NCBI GenBank assembly: GCA_016800925.1
Contig: JABCPU010000037.1
Coordinates: 1-64,000, forward strand
Direction of reading: 5' to 3'
DNA length: 64,000 nucleotides
Origin: Suillus spraguei
Lineage: Eukaryota; Basidiomycota; Agaricomycetes; Boletales; Suillaceae
The translations under genes were made by a program, and so were the position numbers. Positions 1 through 11,636 of this stretch are shown piece after piece. A model generated the notes under the pieces. The model made no database searches and was not told the DNA's origin. It saw nothing but the letters and a program-made list of their open reading frames with translations. Each line of letters opens with the position of its first letter. The stretch's first letter is position 1.

Positions 1-1
1 A

Positions 2-1492
2 GAGAAAGAGCTTTATCTTTCGCTCTTCTCAGATGCGAAACGCCAGTTTAGTACATACGTTGACTCTGGAACGGTTTTGAATAGTGAGATAATCTTTTCT
101 GAAAGGTTTATCCGACTGTTAACGCTATTCCATCAGACTATTCTAATATCTTCAGTTTGTAAGCCCCTCGCGCTCTTACTCCGTATGATTCTGAAATTCC
201 TGTAGGCTCACTCGCATGAGGCAAATGGCTTGCCACCCAGACCTTGTGCTCCGCAGCAAGACTAATGGGACCCAGTTCTTGGGCTCTGATGAAGCTGGCG
301 AAGCCACGATCTGTAGACTCTGCAGTGATGTTGCGGAGGATGCTATCCAGGCAAATGCCACCATATCTTCGACCGAGAGTGCATGAGACAGTATCTGGGC
401 ACAGCCGGAGACATGACAGTCAGTTTTTGCCCCATCAACGTTTCCTTGGGTTCTGAATCTTTCTAAGCCCGACTGCCCGTTTGCCACATTGCTCTTACTA
501 TCGACCTCGAGGCTCCAGCGCTCGAACTTGAGGCAAATATTCCTTCTGCGCGGCAAGGAATCTTGGGGCGACTCAATATCGAGACTTGGCGGTCCTCCTC
601 CAAGATCGAGGCACTTGTCGAGGAACTTTCTAATCTTCGCTTGCAAGACAACACGACTAAAAGCATCGTGTTCAGTCAATTTGTCAACTTTTTGGATTTG
701 ATCGCCTTTAGGCTACAAAAGGCAGGCTTTTCGGTATGCATAGGTCCGGGAATTTCACTGAATGAAACGTTGACACCAAAATATCTGATAGATTTGTCGA
801 CTTGAGGGAACGATGAGCCCTCAGGCTCGCGATGCGACCATTCAGCACTTCAGTATGTTGAACAATCATCTATCAGTGGTATTTGCCTGACGTGCTTCCT
901 TAGTGAAAAATGTTGGCGTTACTGTATTTCTTGTCAGCTTGAAAGCTGGTGGAGTGGCATTGAACCTGACGGAAGCATCTCGAGTGTATCTCATGGACAG
1001 TTGGTGGAATCCTGCGGCAAGTTTACCGTTTTTATCTCCCTCATCCTTAGTTGACTTTTGTTGTTCTAGGTTGAATACCGTACGCGAATTGACTCTATGT
1101 ACCTGTGACACTTGCTGATTTCCGCTGCAGAAGCTATGGACCGCATTCATCGTCTCGGACAATATCGTCCTGTTCAGGCCATCAAGCTCGTCGTCGAAGA
1201 CAGCATCGAAAGCCGAATCATACAATTGCAGGAGAAGAAATCAGCGATGGTGGATGCCACGCTGTCTACCGATGATTCCGTGAGTGCTTGCCGTTAGTGA
1301 CCAACACAAATATCAAAGCTGACTACGACTTAGGCGATGGGACGACTGACACCAGAAGATGTAAGTGCTGGAATTCTGTCGCGTGACATGCGGCTGATTC
1401 AATTTATGCCTAGCTTGGTTTCTTGTTCAGAGTACGTCCACTTTTCTTAACACGCTTGATTTCGCTGATTTTGGATCTACCAACAGCTGTAG
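2..1492 (+). CDS. RAD16: RAD16-like SNF2-family DNA repair ATPase, C-terminal part (two frameshifts)
   Basis: RAD16 is the SNF2/RING ATPase of global-genome nucleotide excision repair in yeast. The 5' part lies outside the window. Exons read by eye: 2-83, 137-158, 206-418, 468-733, 792-852, 904-1016, 1070-1079, 1131-1279, 1334-1360, 1414-1431, 1487-1492. Visible in order: [13 protein letters not shown] before the RING; a RING finger ([17 protein letters not shown]); then the helicase C-terminal domain with [29 protein letters not shown] and DRIHRLGQ. The end RLTPEDLGFLFRL matches the family's C-terminus. Two single bases are missing inside the RING (near 354 and near 480), so the printed sequence is out of frame there. 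They could be real mutations or assembly errors; both lie beside short homopolymers. The intron at 1017-1069 starts with GC, and the exon after it is only 10 bases long. Family assignment is firm, functionality is not. Confidence 0.85.
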
Positions 1493-2820
1493 CTTGTATT
1501 GTTTACAAATACACTGTAAAATATACGCTCTGCCTTTCCAGGCAGTAGAATATGTTGTCGTTTCTGATTCTATACAGAATATATATGTTTCACGAGTACC
1601 CGCTGATTTTTTTTAGCAATTCTTGTTACAGACCTTAATGTTGAAGATCCAGGATCCTTGACCTATAGGAAACTTTCGACACCACTGCCTTCAGATGGGG
1701 CTATCTCTGCGTCAGATTGAATGAACTATGCTCGCGGCGGATTCCAGTGCATGCGAGGTATGGTACAAATCATGAGTACAAAAGAATTTGCTAGATTTGA
1801 TCAGAGCTAAGATCGTGCAAACGTTCATTGTGCAGGTGTCAATGTTGATTTAGTCAACACGTGACCTGGTCGCGTGGCGTGACGCGACGCGTCTGTCAGC
1901 GTCAACTTCTTCCCTATAATTCTCCCCATCTCGCCGCTCTTGCGAAAAATGGTCCAAATTGCTAGTGTTGGACTCCAGTCTTCTGTTAACCTGAGGCTGA
2001 CCGGAAGCTGACACTGGCGGGCGTGTCCTTACCTGTCAGCATCACCAACTTGTTCAATTGAAGTACTCACGGCTCACGTCCATGACGCGCTATGACGTAG
2101 GCCAGCTAGTATTGATCATGGGAGGCTGACTCTCCCGAACGTATAAATACCTGCCCGCCTGAGCTTTTTCTTCTTCATCAGCCTTGACCTCCCTCGAGTG
2201 CCAACGATCCTTCATCGTCACGTCTGACCCTCGGCTCATTGCGTGTCACGGACGATTATCTTTCGTTGCCTTTGTCACTGATCGGATTGAATTTCTTTTC
2301 TCAGTTTCTTACACTCTCGCTGTCTCGCTGTCCCGCCGGCTCGCTATCTCTTCTTGCTCTCTCGTCGTCTTGCTATCTTGCTCTCCGATCTTGTCGTCTT
2401 TCTCTTTTATCGTTTTCCTCATCCGGCGTCGTGTGCCTTTGATAAAGCAATGTCAAATATTCAAAGTGAGTTGCCACCCTACGCCAACAGAACATTCTTC
2501 TTATCATCTCTCTTTTCAGAATATCGAAAAGCCCAACAACGTTGGCCGCGTTGATGAAAAAAATACTTATCTTTTTCTCGAATCTCGCCCTCGCTGGCGT
2601 TGTCTCCACCTGAAATAGGGCATGCGCCCGCCGCATCCTTACCGCCTACCTCTTTTCCCCCCCGCCCGCCCATCTAGCTAATCAACCCATTCCACTTCGG
2701 ACACTCCAAGCATAATGAATGACGTGTGGTGGCTTTGTATTCAAGCTCGATGGCGTGGCATCAGTAAGTCTCATCTTCCTCAATTTCTCTGAACCCCATT
2801 CTGACTTCCATTATTCCTTT
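1493..2820. other. Intergenic region with a TATA-like promoter
   Basis: No gene I can support. A good TATA box (TATAAATA near 2142-2149) is followed by about 300 bases of pyrimidine-rich leader-like sequence. An ATG at 2450 with a plausible intron (2466-2519) gives only about 16 codons. Another ATG near 2715 followed by a GTAAGT donor at about 2763 is equally unsupported. This could be an orphan promoter of a degenerated gene or of a non-coding transcript. Confidence 0.4.
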
Positions 2821-3335
2821 AGTCTGACCGCAGTCGCTCTTTCTACTGGATGACGGATGCGTCACCATCTCCCGTTCTGTCTCTATTTCAGCTCCACATC
2901 AACCCAAGCCTGTCACCCGACAGCAGTCGCTCTTTCTACTGGATGACGGATGCGTCACCATCTCCCGTTCTGTCTCTATTTTCCGCTCCACCTCAACCTA
3001 AGCCTGTCGTCCGACAGCAGCCGCTCTTTCTACTGGATGACGGATGCGTCACCATCTCCCGTTCTGTCTCTATTTGACCTCAACCAAAGCCTGTCACCTG
3101 ACAGCAGTCGCTCTTTCCACTGGATGACGGATGCGTCACCATCTCATGTTCTGTCTCTATTTTTCGCTCCACCTTAACCGAAGCCTGTCATACGACAGCA
3201 GCCGCTCTTTCTACTGGATGACGGATGCGTCACCATCTTCCATTCTATTTCTATTTCCACTGACCCAAGTCTGTCGCCCAATAACCGTCGCTCTTTCCAC
3301 CGGATCGCGGATGCACCTTCTATCTCTTTCCTCTT
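2821..3335 (+). repeat. Minisatellite A, period about 85-95 bases
   Basis: Six imperfect tandem copies carry the landmark GGATGACGGATGCGTCACC, at about 2848, 2941, 3035, 3122, 3217 and a decayed one at 3302. Spacings of 93, 94, 87, 95 and 85 show small indels between copies. Open frames through it repeat the same peptide and are not evidence of a gene. Confidence 0.9.
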
Positions 3336-3339
3336 GTCT

Positions 3340-3520
3340 ATCGTCCGACCCATGTCACTCCTTCATATACCCTTTTCTCCTTTCTCTCTCCTCATATTTA
3401 TCGTCCGACCCATGTCACTCCTTCATATACCCTTTTCTCCTTTCTCTCTCCTAATAATCATCGTCCGACCCACGTCACTCCTTCATATACCCCTTCCACC
3501 TTTCCCTTTGTTTTCCGCCA
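3340..3520 (+). repeat. Minisatellite B, exact 60-base period, three copies
   Basis: Three nearly identical units begin ATCGTCCGACCCATGTCACT at about 3340, 3400 and 3460. The unit is a multiple of three, which keeps several frames open. Confidence 0.9.
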
Positions 3521-3719
3521 TCTATCTCTTCAAGCCTCAAGTACCGGCTCGCTCTTGCACACTACCTGCATCCATTCGCGCGCCATGTTTCGCAGCTCCA
3601 TACCCGGTCGTCTGACTTTTTATGACTTTTTACGACACTCTACGACTCTTTACGACCATTTCTCTGCCACGGATGCCGGAAGGGCCTGCACCCATTCGCC
3701 CGTACTACGATCTACGCGT

Positions 3720-4045
3720 AGCTCTATACCCAGCCTATTTCATGATTACAACTTTTCCTCTGCCTCAGACGCCGGAAGGGCCTACACTGCCCATTCGTGC
3801 GCGGGTACAACACGTGTACACAGCTCTATACCCTGCCTATTCTATGATTACGACTTCTCCTCTGCCTCGGACGCCGGAAGGGCCCACACTGCCCATTCGC
3901 GCGCGGGCACAATACGTACACGCAGCTCTATACCCTGCCTATTCCATGATTACGACCTTTCCTCTGCCCCGGACGCCGGAAGAGCCTACACTGCTCATTC
4001 GTGCGCGGGCACAATACGTACACGCAGCCTATTCCATCTGGTCTA
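3720..4045 (+). repeat. Minisatellite C, 102-base period, about three and a half copies
   Basis: Units start with GCTCTATACCC at 3721, 3823 and 3925, with a shortened one near 4025. Because 102 is 34 codons, two frames stay open over more than 150 codons (3555-4262 and 3622-4086). The encoded peptides are repetitive, with no recognisable domain, so I treat the open frames as a by-product of the repeat. Confidence 0.85.
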
Positions 4046-4134
4046 TTTTATGGTTAGTCTACGATTCATCTCCTCATGCTTCTTGACTTACAACATTATA
4101 ACTTTTGATCAGACAATATACCGTCGTCACTCTT

Positions 4135-4340
4135 TTACGACACCCCATGCCACCTTCCTGTTTCTCATGCCTTATGCCACCTTTTTTATTTTACCTTATG
4201 CCTATGCCACTTTTCCTATCTCTTATGCCTTATGCCACTTTTTATCTCCCTATGCCCTATGACCTATCCTTATGCCTTATGCCCTTATCTCCTATGCCTA
4301 TGACCTTATGCCTATGCCTTATGCCTTATGCCTTTAAATT
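4135..4340 (+). repeat. CTTATGCC-rich low-complexity tract
   Basis: Dense irregular iterations of CTTATGCC and CTATGCC. A shorter stretch of the same kind occurs at about 9815-9865 beside the DUF6593 array, so the motif is dispersed. Confidence 0.8.
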
Positions 4341-4753
4341 TTGAAATAAAGTTTTGTGAGAGAGCCATGCTTAAACTGCGCACAGATTCGTTCGCACAGA
4401 CAGCTATACACCGTGGGCTCTTTCGAGAGTGCGATGTTGCAGGGACATTCGAGCAATATCATATTGGGAGAGAGGAAGAGAAACAGGCAACGGCAAACGT
4501 AGGGTACAGACATCTCTTATTCTACATAAATCACGATGAGTAGCAGACGTCCGAAGGTGAACGAAGCGCACGTATATATAGGCTTATAGCAGATCAAAGT
4601 ACTTGGCTAAATACTACGACGGAAACATTCACTAGTCCTATGTCTCGAAATTTACATCAAAATACCAAACTTAGATCAATACTATCACGAATAACTAAAG
4701 GCAAATTCCCCGCTCCTTGCAAAGTACTAGACAGCCGTTGACTTCACCGAGCA
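4341..4753. other. Intergenic, no gene seen
   Basis: AT-rich sequence following the low-complexity tract. I see no domain, splice pattern or repeat that supports a gene. Confidence 0.5.
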
Positions 4754-6110
4754 TTAAACACTACTGCCAGTTGATATATGCATGCGCTCCTGGAGAGCAA
4801 TGGAGGTCATTCCAGTTGCTCCGTCGGAATCCGCCACGAGCTTCGCGTAATATTCTCGAACACTAAGAATCAGGCGGGGTCCTAGCACAAACATCTGCAG
4901 GACCTCCAAAATCTGAAGCAAGCTACTAAAAATCTGGCCTTCCGGGGAAAACATGTGCTGTACAAATGGTGAATCGTGGTCGCATTCAGAGGTAAGTGAA
5001 AAATTGACATACTACTTTTGGAGCGAAAAGAGTAATGAACTGCAAGCAATGAAGCTACCACGCCCAGCCCTTGAGCGGAAAAAAGGAACAATAGTCATAA
5101 TGTGAGGTCACCCCGCAAAGTATAACACGTGAGTTTCCATCAACACCATGAGATCCCTGATGATTCTCCCTGTCGAATGTCACCGCAGTTCACGGAGGAG
5201 TTTTACCACAATCCAGACTATGAGACATAATGTGAGGACCTCCCACACTGTAGAGTATCCAAGCAATGGAATACGGAAGTGATATATCTTTTGCAACGCT
5301 AGTCAAGTACAGGTAGGCGCCGGAGAGAATGAGTTCCTCTACGGTATTCATCAATGAGACCCATGCACGTTTATCTCATCTACAATTAAGCTTACCGCTT
5401 GATGTTTGCATTGTTGACATTATGGCTGTCACTCCGTCGAAAATATTGATAGCCAAGAAGGTGACGATGAGAAATATCAGGATCTTTCTGGATCGTTGAT
5501 ACATGGCATGCAACCGAGTAATAATGAAGACTTGCAGTCGAGTCAATATCACTGAGGTCTCGCAAGTGCCAAGCTTACCCTACAGCATAGCAAATACCAC
5601 AAAACCGATCCAATCACATACGACGTATACAATAAAACCTGACAAATCCGGTCAGTGACTAGTCCCGTATAGCACGCACTGTAAACCGGCTCACATCTGT
5701 AGCAATATGGGGTGACAGTTATTAGTGAACCGAGAAGCTAGTAAAAATCCACACCCACTCCTACAGGGCACCACGGTTAATTGAACGGAGATAGTAGGCA
5801 TCTGCGCAGAAGACTCACAGTATCTGTTAGTAGGATGGTTGGAACACTATCTGCGTGTTGTTATCAGAAAGAAGCAAGGATAGTGAACATACTAGGAGAG
5901 ATTCCTAGCATGTTGAGGCTGATTGTGAGAGATAGACGATTAGCACAATACCGATTGTTTAGGCTTCCGAACATACACAGCATATAATCAAGGTAGCGCA
6001 CATAGGACACCTTCAAGTCAGCACAATGTGGCAACCGCGAGACTCTACTCGCCCAGGCCAATTCTATCTATAAAACCATTATTAGCAAGATGGCTGCTCC
6101 GGTGACAGCA
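4754..6110 (-). pseudogene. Decayed multi-pass membrane protein of the DUF6533 type
   Basis: Read on the minus strand. The last exon (about 4957-4754) ends with MFVLGPRLILSVREYYAKLV and a serine-rich tail, the usual C-terminus of this Agaricomycete family. Upstream pieces fit the same family. An exon at about 5640-5579 reads YVVCDWIGFVVFAML and then meets TAG (5582-5580) where relatives have Gln. Exon 5530-5396 reads FIITRLHAMYQRSRKILIFL. Exon 5338 to about 5120 reads EELILSGAYL, then WEVLTLCLIVWIVVK, then TGA (5182-5180) where relatives have Arg, then HSTGRIIRDLMVLM. A one-base shift lies between WILY and TVWEV. N-terminal parts (to about 6110) are hardly readable. Relatives have about seven membrane spans and unknown function. 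Two C-to-T nonsense changes plus an indel make it a pseudogene. Confidence 0.7.
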
Positions 6111-6359
6111 TCAACATACCTCTTGTCTGAATGTAAGTGCTGAAAATGCTTAAAAGATATTGGCAGTCCTTTAGGCGAACTTGGTGGACGTATGGCGATG
6201 GTATTTATACCACCAGCGTGACCCAGTGCTTGGTGAGTTGGATCACGATTTACCAAAATGATCGGGGAATGATGTCCGTTCCTGCCTCCATTGACCAAAG
6301 GCAGAATCAACCCTGGGGCTGAACGTAAATGTTGGTCGTGAAAGCATCTGCACGGGCAG

Positions 6360-7340
6360 ACACTTGAACAACGTTAAAGACGAAAGGCAAATCGTGTTGG
6401 CATGCAAACTGTCAAAAATAGGGAATATTCGCATGAACCAAGCAGATAACTCACGTTCTAGATTACCCGTGCCATATCTCAATGTCTACCATCCATGCTC
6501 CTCGTCTTTGAACCATCTGTCTCTTCATGAGCACCCTCTCGTTCTCTGGCTCGGGATTTCGTATCATAAGGTTGTCAAGTGCAGATCTTCGATCTGCATC
6601 GTGGAGTTGGTGCGGTGCTGACAGGGCATCGGTTCAGAGATAATCTAGTTGACAATACATACAGTAAAGATACGATGTCATCGCTAGATCCAAACAGTGC
6701 TGTGAGAGGACATGGAGTAACGAAGACTTGAGCGCGTTATTAAGCATGAAAGCTGATTTCTTGTTTTTGAAAGTGAGGCTGATTTCGTAAAACTTGATAA
6801 TAAAACCAGAGGCAGAACTTGGTCTAACACTGAAGGCCTGGGCGTGATTCCACCCTTTGAAAAAACTCGCTCTCGATTATTCTCGACGATCTCCTCAAGC
6901 ATAACAGGACCTCTGAGATCATTTAACAAGGCGAGCTTATGTCGACATGACAAAGACGTTGGATACGGAAAAGAAGGCAAAAACAGACAGTCACTGACCT
7001 GTATAATCCTTTCAATGAACAATCCGCGTGCTAAGCATATGCACACCTTCTCACCCTCCACCTTGGTCATCAGCCTATCATATCATAAGGATACCAATAA
7101 ACGGTAAGTGCAGAATCTGATACAAGACATCTCGCACTCGACTTGTTTGGTGCCCGGGTTGATCGGATGTGGATTCATCAATCGTCACAGCCCGATTCAC
7201 AATCCATGATTGATGTGCGGTGGATACAACGATTACAAATAGAAAAGATAGAGACGATGGCCCGGGCATAGTCCTATAACTTGTATAGGAAGTCTTCAAA
7301 TGATGCCATGAAAGATTGATGATGATGCCAGTGAGCACCG
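6360..7340 (-). pseudogene. Fragments resembling a DUF6534-type membrane protein
   Basis: Minus-strand pieces in the right order recall the DUF6534 family. Near 7270-7190 is YRTMPGPSSL followed by a hydrophobic stretch ending in STAHQSWIV; relatives have a Y..DP motif and then a DTAH-like span. Near 7050-6990 is LARGLFIERI, resembling the QGFFIxRIW motif. Near 6400 is VCMPTRFAF, resembling the CMP motif near the end. Frames do not join cleanly and no complete model is possible. Function in relatives is unknown. The match is by memory of the family pattern and is weak. Confidence 0.3.
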
Positions 7341-7489
7341 CTTAGGCTTCAGCCAAGCTGAAAAGTCGCGAGGAATTTCACTACTTACTGTCAGTTACCA
7401 CAAGTCTGCATTCCCACATCAACAGCTGGGTACCGCGTTGAAGCTACAGATGTACTGAGTTGGTATGAGTAAGCATTCCGGGTGTCCGA

Positions 7490-8200
7490 ACATAGCAGTC
7501 GGTTACACTTACAATTGCCCGGTGATATACTAGCCTGCCGGACGACGGAATGTCCCGGTCGTCCGAGTCGCTTCGTACCGATTCGAATTTCGTTCTTCGC
7601 TCTTCTACGACTTCGAGTTCGTCGAACCCCACACTTGAAGCACTTCCATACCTACAGTCTTTTTTTATACCCGCACATTACTCCTTTTTAATCAAACATT
7701 CCTATAGTACGTTGTGCCAATGCATATTTTTGTTTGACTCGAAGAGTCATTCGACATATCAAATTGGTGAACAGGTATCTCGTCCTCCCGAGCAGTTCCA
7801 CCTGCTTGCGTCCCACTCTGAGCTAATACTCTGTACAGCCCAACCTATCGGTCATGTCAGCAACTCTTGAGCCAGACGAAGTTGGAGTGCACTTCGTCAT
7901 GTGTAAGTATTGGAACCGGCTATTCTAACAAAGAAAACTCTAGATTCTATGATGCACTTCCCTTTTTCAAACCTCAGGGGCGAGAAAACTAATTTACTTC
8001 TGCTTTCCAATGGTAGCAAGACTTAGGACCAAAGTTGCGACTCAAGGTAACCGCTCAAACTTACCTTGCTGGCCGAAAGAATGATCGACCCTCCAGAGTG
8101 TGCGGATACAAACGACCTACCCCCCAGACTTGGCCAGAATTTCATAATCTTCTCGCAGACTGTAAGTATCAGTACTTGTAAGAAAAAAGCTAATCATCAT
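7490..8200. repeat. Segmental-duplication module B, copy 1
   Basis: This module lies directly downstream of a DUF6593 gene and recurs at 9985-10680, partly at 37010-37370, 38775-39250 (internally deleted) and 40125-40395. All copies share TACTAGCCTGCCGG-type starts, the phrase GATGCACTTGG or a variant, and CTTCCCTTTTTCAAATCTCAG. The plus strand has an open frame in the second copy but not in this one, so I read the module as duplicated non-coding or decayed sequence. Confidence 0.75.
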
Positions 8201-8208
8201 TAAGGGTA

Positions 8209-8895
8209 TCAATGAAAACACAGCGTCCATACTCCTCGACTCTTGACTCTTCTCGAGATCTCTTCTTTGTCCCTCCTGAGTTTCTCGACGTAGATAAACG
8301 TCATGATGACGGTATCCATCATATGAGCCACTTCAGGTGATACTTCTAGCATGGCTTTATGTTTCCTTTCTGTAATTCCGAGGCTCGCTCTATGGAAGCG
8401 GGCGACCTCCATTCGAAACCCATCATCCCGCGAGAGCTTAAATCCGGTTTGTCGTGTTAGAACAGCATTAATGAAGTAGCAACATACTCACAATTACCAC
8501 TTTGGACTCGAGGTCCCAGCGATAGGGACGTTTATCTGGTCCTATGAAGACACGCTTCCTGCCGGAATTTCATTATGGTGGCCCGGATTTCCTAAAAGGA
8601 TGCTATGTACTCACCGACCCCGTAGGCATTTTTTCGGAATAAACTTCCCCGTCTTTACTTCAGTACCGCCAGAACGAAACTTTGAAGAACCAAATGTGTG
8701 CCACTCGATCTCTCCCAAGACATCGAAGTGGTCGTGCATGTGATACTGGTTGTCATTTGACCTGATTTTCTGAATGGTCGTAGTGTGGGCGCCAAGTAAT
8801 TTGAACGTGGTGTCTGTCTTGTAAACAACTTGGCCTCGCTCGTTGGTGATGACGGTATTGCGAACATGTTCAGTGGAGAGAGTGAGCCAAATCAT
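8209..8895 (-). CDS. DUF6593 family protein, copy 1
   Basis: Exons 8895-8615, 8558-8492 and 8436-8209 (minus) give 191 residues with GTGAGT donors and clean phases. The protein starts MIWLTLSTEHVRNT and contains LGEIEWH near the middle. It continues KRVFIGPDKRPYRWDL across the first intron and ends with MEVARFHRASLG and a TFIYVEKLRRDKEE stretch. This is the pattern of basidiomycete DUF6593 proteins, which are soluble, mostly beta and of unknown function. The exon sizes 281 and 67 are conserved in the other copies, which makes the model safe. The C-terminal tail after the last charged stretch differs between paralogs. Confidence 0.85.
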
Positions 8896-9984
8896 TGTGG
8901 GTATCTACTGCGTACTGTTGAGTGCTCCACGCGCCTTCCAGGATCTGGACTAAAAGGGTGCTATAAGCAGTGCTAGTTCCCGTTCCCTAAAAGAGGATGC
9001 AGGCTGGGACATCGTAATGGCTCCATTTTGTTGCCGGCCCGATGACCTTATTTGGATCATCGAGGTTTGTTAGCATGTATCAATCTCGGCGCTATCTTTG
9101 GCCCTTTCTGCCTTTGCTATTTTCTTTGTTGTCTTCACGGCTTCCTTTTTTTGGTCAGTCACCAACTCAGCTGCGTGTCTTCTCCCTTCAGTGTCGCTCG
9201 TGATATCAGATCGTGAGCTTGCAGACGATGGGTCGTCTGTCGTGTCGTCATGTGTTTTGCGCAAATTGTTCGAGGATCTCGCGGGCATCTGCCTATGTGT
9301 AGGCAAGTCTCGTTGGCTCGTTGCTGTATGGGGTAGTGCCGTGACCGAGATCCGAGTCTCAGGCTGATTGTGGAGAACTTTCTGATGCTCAATGTACTGA
9401 GATTAGCCGAGCGCATTCGATCCCTGCAGATCGGACGGATCATGTCTGCGATCTATTTCATGTACATGTATGTACAGTTATACATACATATTACCAACAA
9501 ATTACCAATGCTATTGTGTTTGAACTTTCAAAGTGTCCCAGACCAAATCATGTTTTGCTGGAGCCTTCTGATCCGTCTTCTCGTCAACATCGAGCGGTGT
9601 CGAGGCGTGGTGTTCGTCATGCCACTAATATATCACATGCATACGAGAGGTGTCGATCCTGCTTGTCACTGAAATGTAATCACTTCAAAACAACAAGGAG
9701 TTACAAAGCCGCTAGCGAGAATTTGGAAGAAAGGATATAACTCATCGGCAGTGGAAGAAGCGTCCAAACCGGAGAAAGAAGGAAAGAGACAATCTCTTGT
9801 GCCTTTCCTATCTCACATACCTTATGCCATTTTTGCCTTGTGCCTTATGCCCTCTTTATGCCACTTCGCACGAAAACAAGACATGAATTTTAAGCTTGTG
9901 CACTTTAAAACCAGGTACCGCGTTAAAGCTATATACAGATGTGCAGTATTCCGCAGGTCCGAATAAGTATAGTTGGCATGGGTG
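8896..9984. other. Intergenic between DUF6593 copies
   Basis: The start holds the 5' flank shared by all DUF6593 copies, with a TAAAAGGGTGC-type block about 70 bases from the ATG. A charged minus-strand frame at 9306-9070 (rich in Lys, Glu, Asp) has no recognisable domain. Around 9815-9865 lies a short CTTATGCC-rich stretch. No gene supported. Confidence 0.45.
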
Positions 9985-10680
9985 ATTCAGTACTTACAGA
10001 GGTACCGGGATATACTAGCCTGCCGGAATGTCCAGGCCAGTGACCAGTACCCCACGTCTGGACTTTGCTTCCTACATTCGTTTTTCTCTATTCCACGATG
10101 TCGAGTTCATCGTACCTCGCACCTCCTGTGGCATCTGTACCTACAGTCTTTCTTCATACCCGCACAACACTCCTTTTAACCGAACGTTCTTATAGTACGC
10201 CGTATCAATGCATGATATGTCTGGAAGAATCATTCGACATAATCGAATTCGGGAGCAGGTATTTCGCCCTACCCGGCTCCACCTGCTTGCGTCCCCGGGC
10301 CACTCTGAGCCAACGCTCACTCCAGCCTGACATATCAGTGACTCTCGAACGAGACGAAGCCGGAATGCACTTGGTCGTGCGTATTATCGGAACCGGCTAT
10401 TTTAGTGAAGAAAGCTCTAGATTCTGGGAACGCACATCCCTTTTTCAAATCTCAGGGGCTAATCCACTGTGCTGTTCTCCGGCATGCATATGGTACCAAG
10501 ACTTGGGATCGAGGTTGCGACCCGAGGTAATCGCTCATACTTACCGTTACCGGCCAAGGAATGATTGATCATCCAGAGTGTGCGGATAAGAACAACCTAG
10601 TACCAGGCCAGAATTTCGTATGTTCCCGCAGACTGTAAGCCTATCAGTACTTGAAAGAAGAAACTACTTATCATAAAGGG
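9985..10680. repeat. Segmental-duplication module B, copy 2
   Basis: Second full copy of the module found at 7490-8200, again just downstream of a DUF6593 gene. Here a plus-strand frame (10065-10568) stays open for 167 codons, starting near MSSSSYLAPP. The equivalent frame is broken in copy 1 and in the copy at 38.8 kb, and no domain is recognisable. If it were a gene it would converge with the DUF6593 gene. Confidence 0.7.
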
Positions 10681-10715
10681 TATAAATGAAAACATAGCAC
10701 CCAAGCTCGCCAACC

Positions 10716-11366
10716 TCAGTTCGCGCCATCTTCTCTGTCCCTCCTGAGTTTCTCGACGTAGATGAACGTCATAATGACGGTGTCCATCATATGAGCCACT
10801 TCAGGCGATACTTCTAGCATAGCTTTACGTTTCTTTCCTATAACTCCGAGGGTCGCTCTATGGAAGCGGGCGACCTCCATTCGAGAACCATCGTCCCGAG
10901 AGAGCTAAAATCCGGTTCGTCATGTTAGAAACAGGACCAATGAAGTAGCAGCGCACTCACAACTACCACTGTGGTCTCGAGGTCCCAGCGATAAGGACGT
11001 CCATCTGGTCCCGTGAAGACACGTTTCCTGCCAGAATTTCATTATGACGACCCGGATTTCCCAGAGGGATGCTATGTCAACTCACCCACCCAATATGCCT
11101 TTCTTCGGAATAAACTTATCCGTCTCTACTTCAGTTCCACCAGTACGAAACTTTGAGGAAGTAAATCTGTGCCACTCGATCTCTCCCAATACCTCGAAAT
11201 GGTCGCGCATATAATACCGGTCATCATTTGGCTTGATTTTGTGAATTATCGTAATATGGGCGCCAACTAATTTGGATGGAGTGTCTGTCTTGTAAAGGAC
11301 TTGACCTTGCTCGTTGGTGATGACGGTATTGCGAACGTGTTCAGAGGAGAGAGTGAGCCAAATCAT
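10716..11366 (-). CDS. DUF6593 family protein, copy 2
   Basis: Exons 11366-11086, 11027-10961 and 10904-10716 (minus) give 178 residues. Exon lengths 281 and 67 match copy 1. The start reads MIWLTLSSEHVRNT; the second exon encodes KRVFTGPDGRPYRWDL; the third encodes MEVARFHRATLG and MTFIYVEKLRRDRED. All introns are GT-AG. No frameshift or internal stop is seen. Function unknown. Confidence 0.85.
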
Positions 11367-11636
11367 TGGTATAAACTACTGAGTCACTGCATTCCATGGA
11401 CCTAGCATAAAAGGGTGCCATAGGCAGTGCTAGTGATCGCGCTGGTATACTATCAAACTCAGCCTGGCAACAGGAATTTATCGTCGCTGTTCTTGGTCAT
11501 CAGTCTCTCGGTTTCTTTAGTTCAGATCAATATAAAGTCAGCATACGTTATGTAACGTGGCTAGCTAAGAACAAATCAAATTTCTTGTAGCATGCACGAT
11601 CATCTAGACCTTCATGTAGTTCCCGCGACTACAATA

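Noticed and set aside
2450..2550. Spliced micro-gene with ATG 2450, intron 2466-2519, downstream of a TATA box
   Set aside because: Correct phasing gives only about 16 codons with no conservation I know.
3622..4086. 154-codon frame in the 102-base minisatellite
   Set aside because: Explained by a period divisible by three; the peptide is repetitive and a second register is equally open.
6684..7070. Single 128-codon minus-strand gene
   Set aside because: Internal splice-like sites and weak DUF6534 resemblance suggest scattered exon remnants and not one intact frame.
10065..10568. 167-codon plus-strand frame as a gene convergent to DUF6593 copy 2
   Set aside because: The equivalent frame is broken in the other module B copies and no domain is recognisable.
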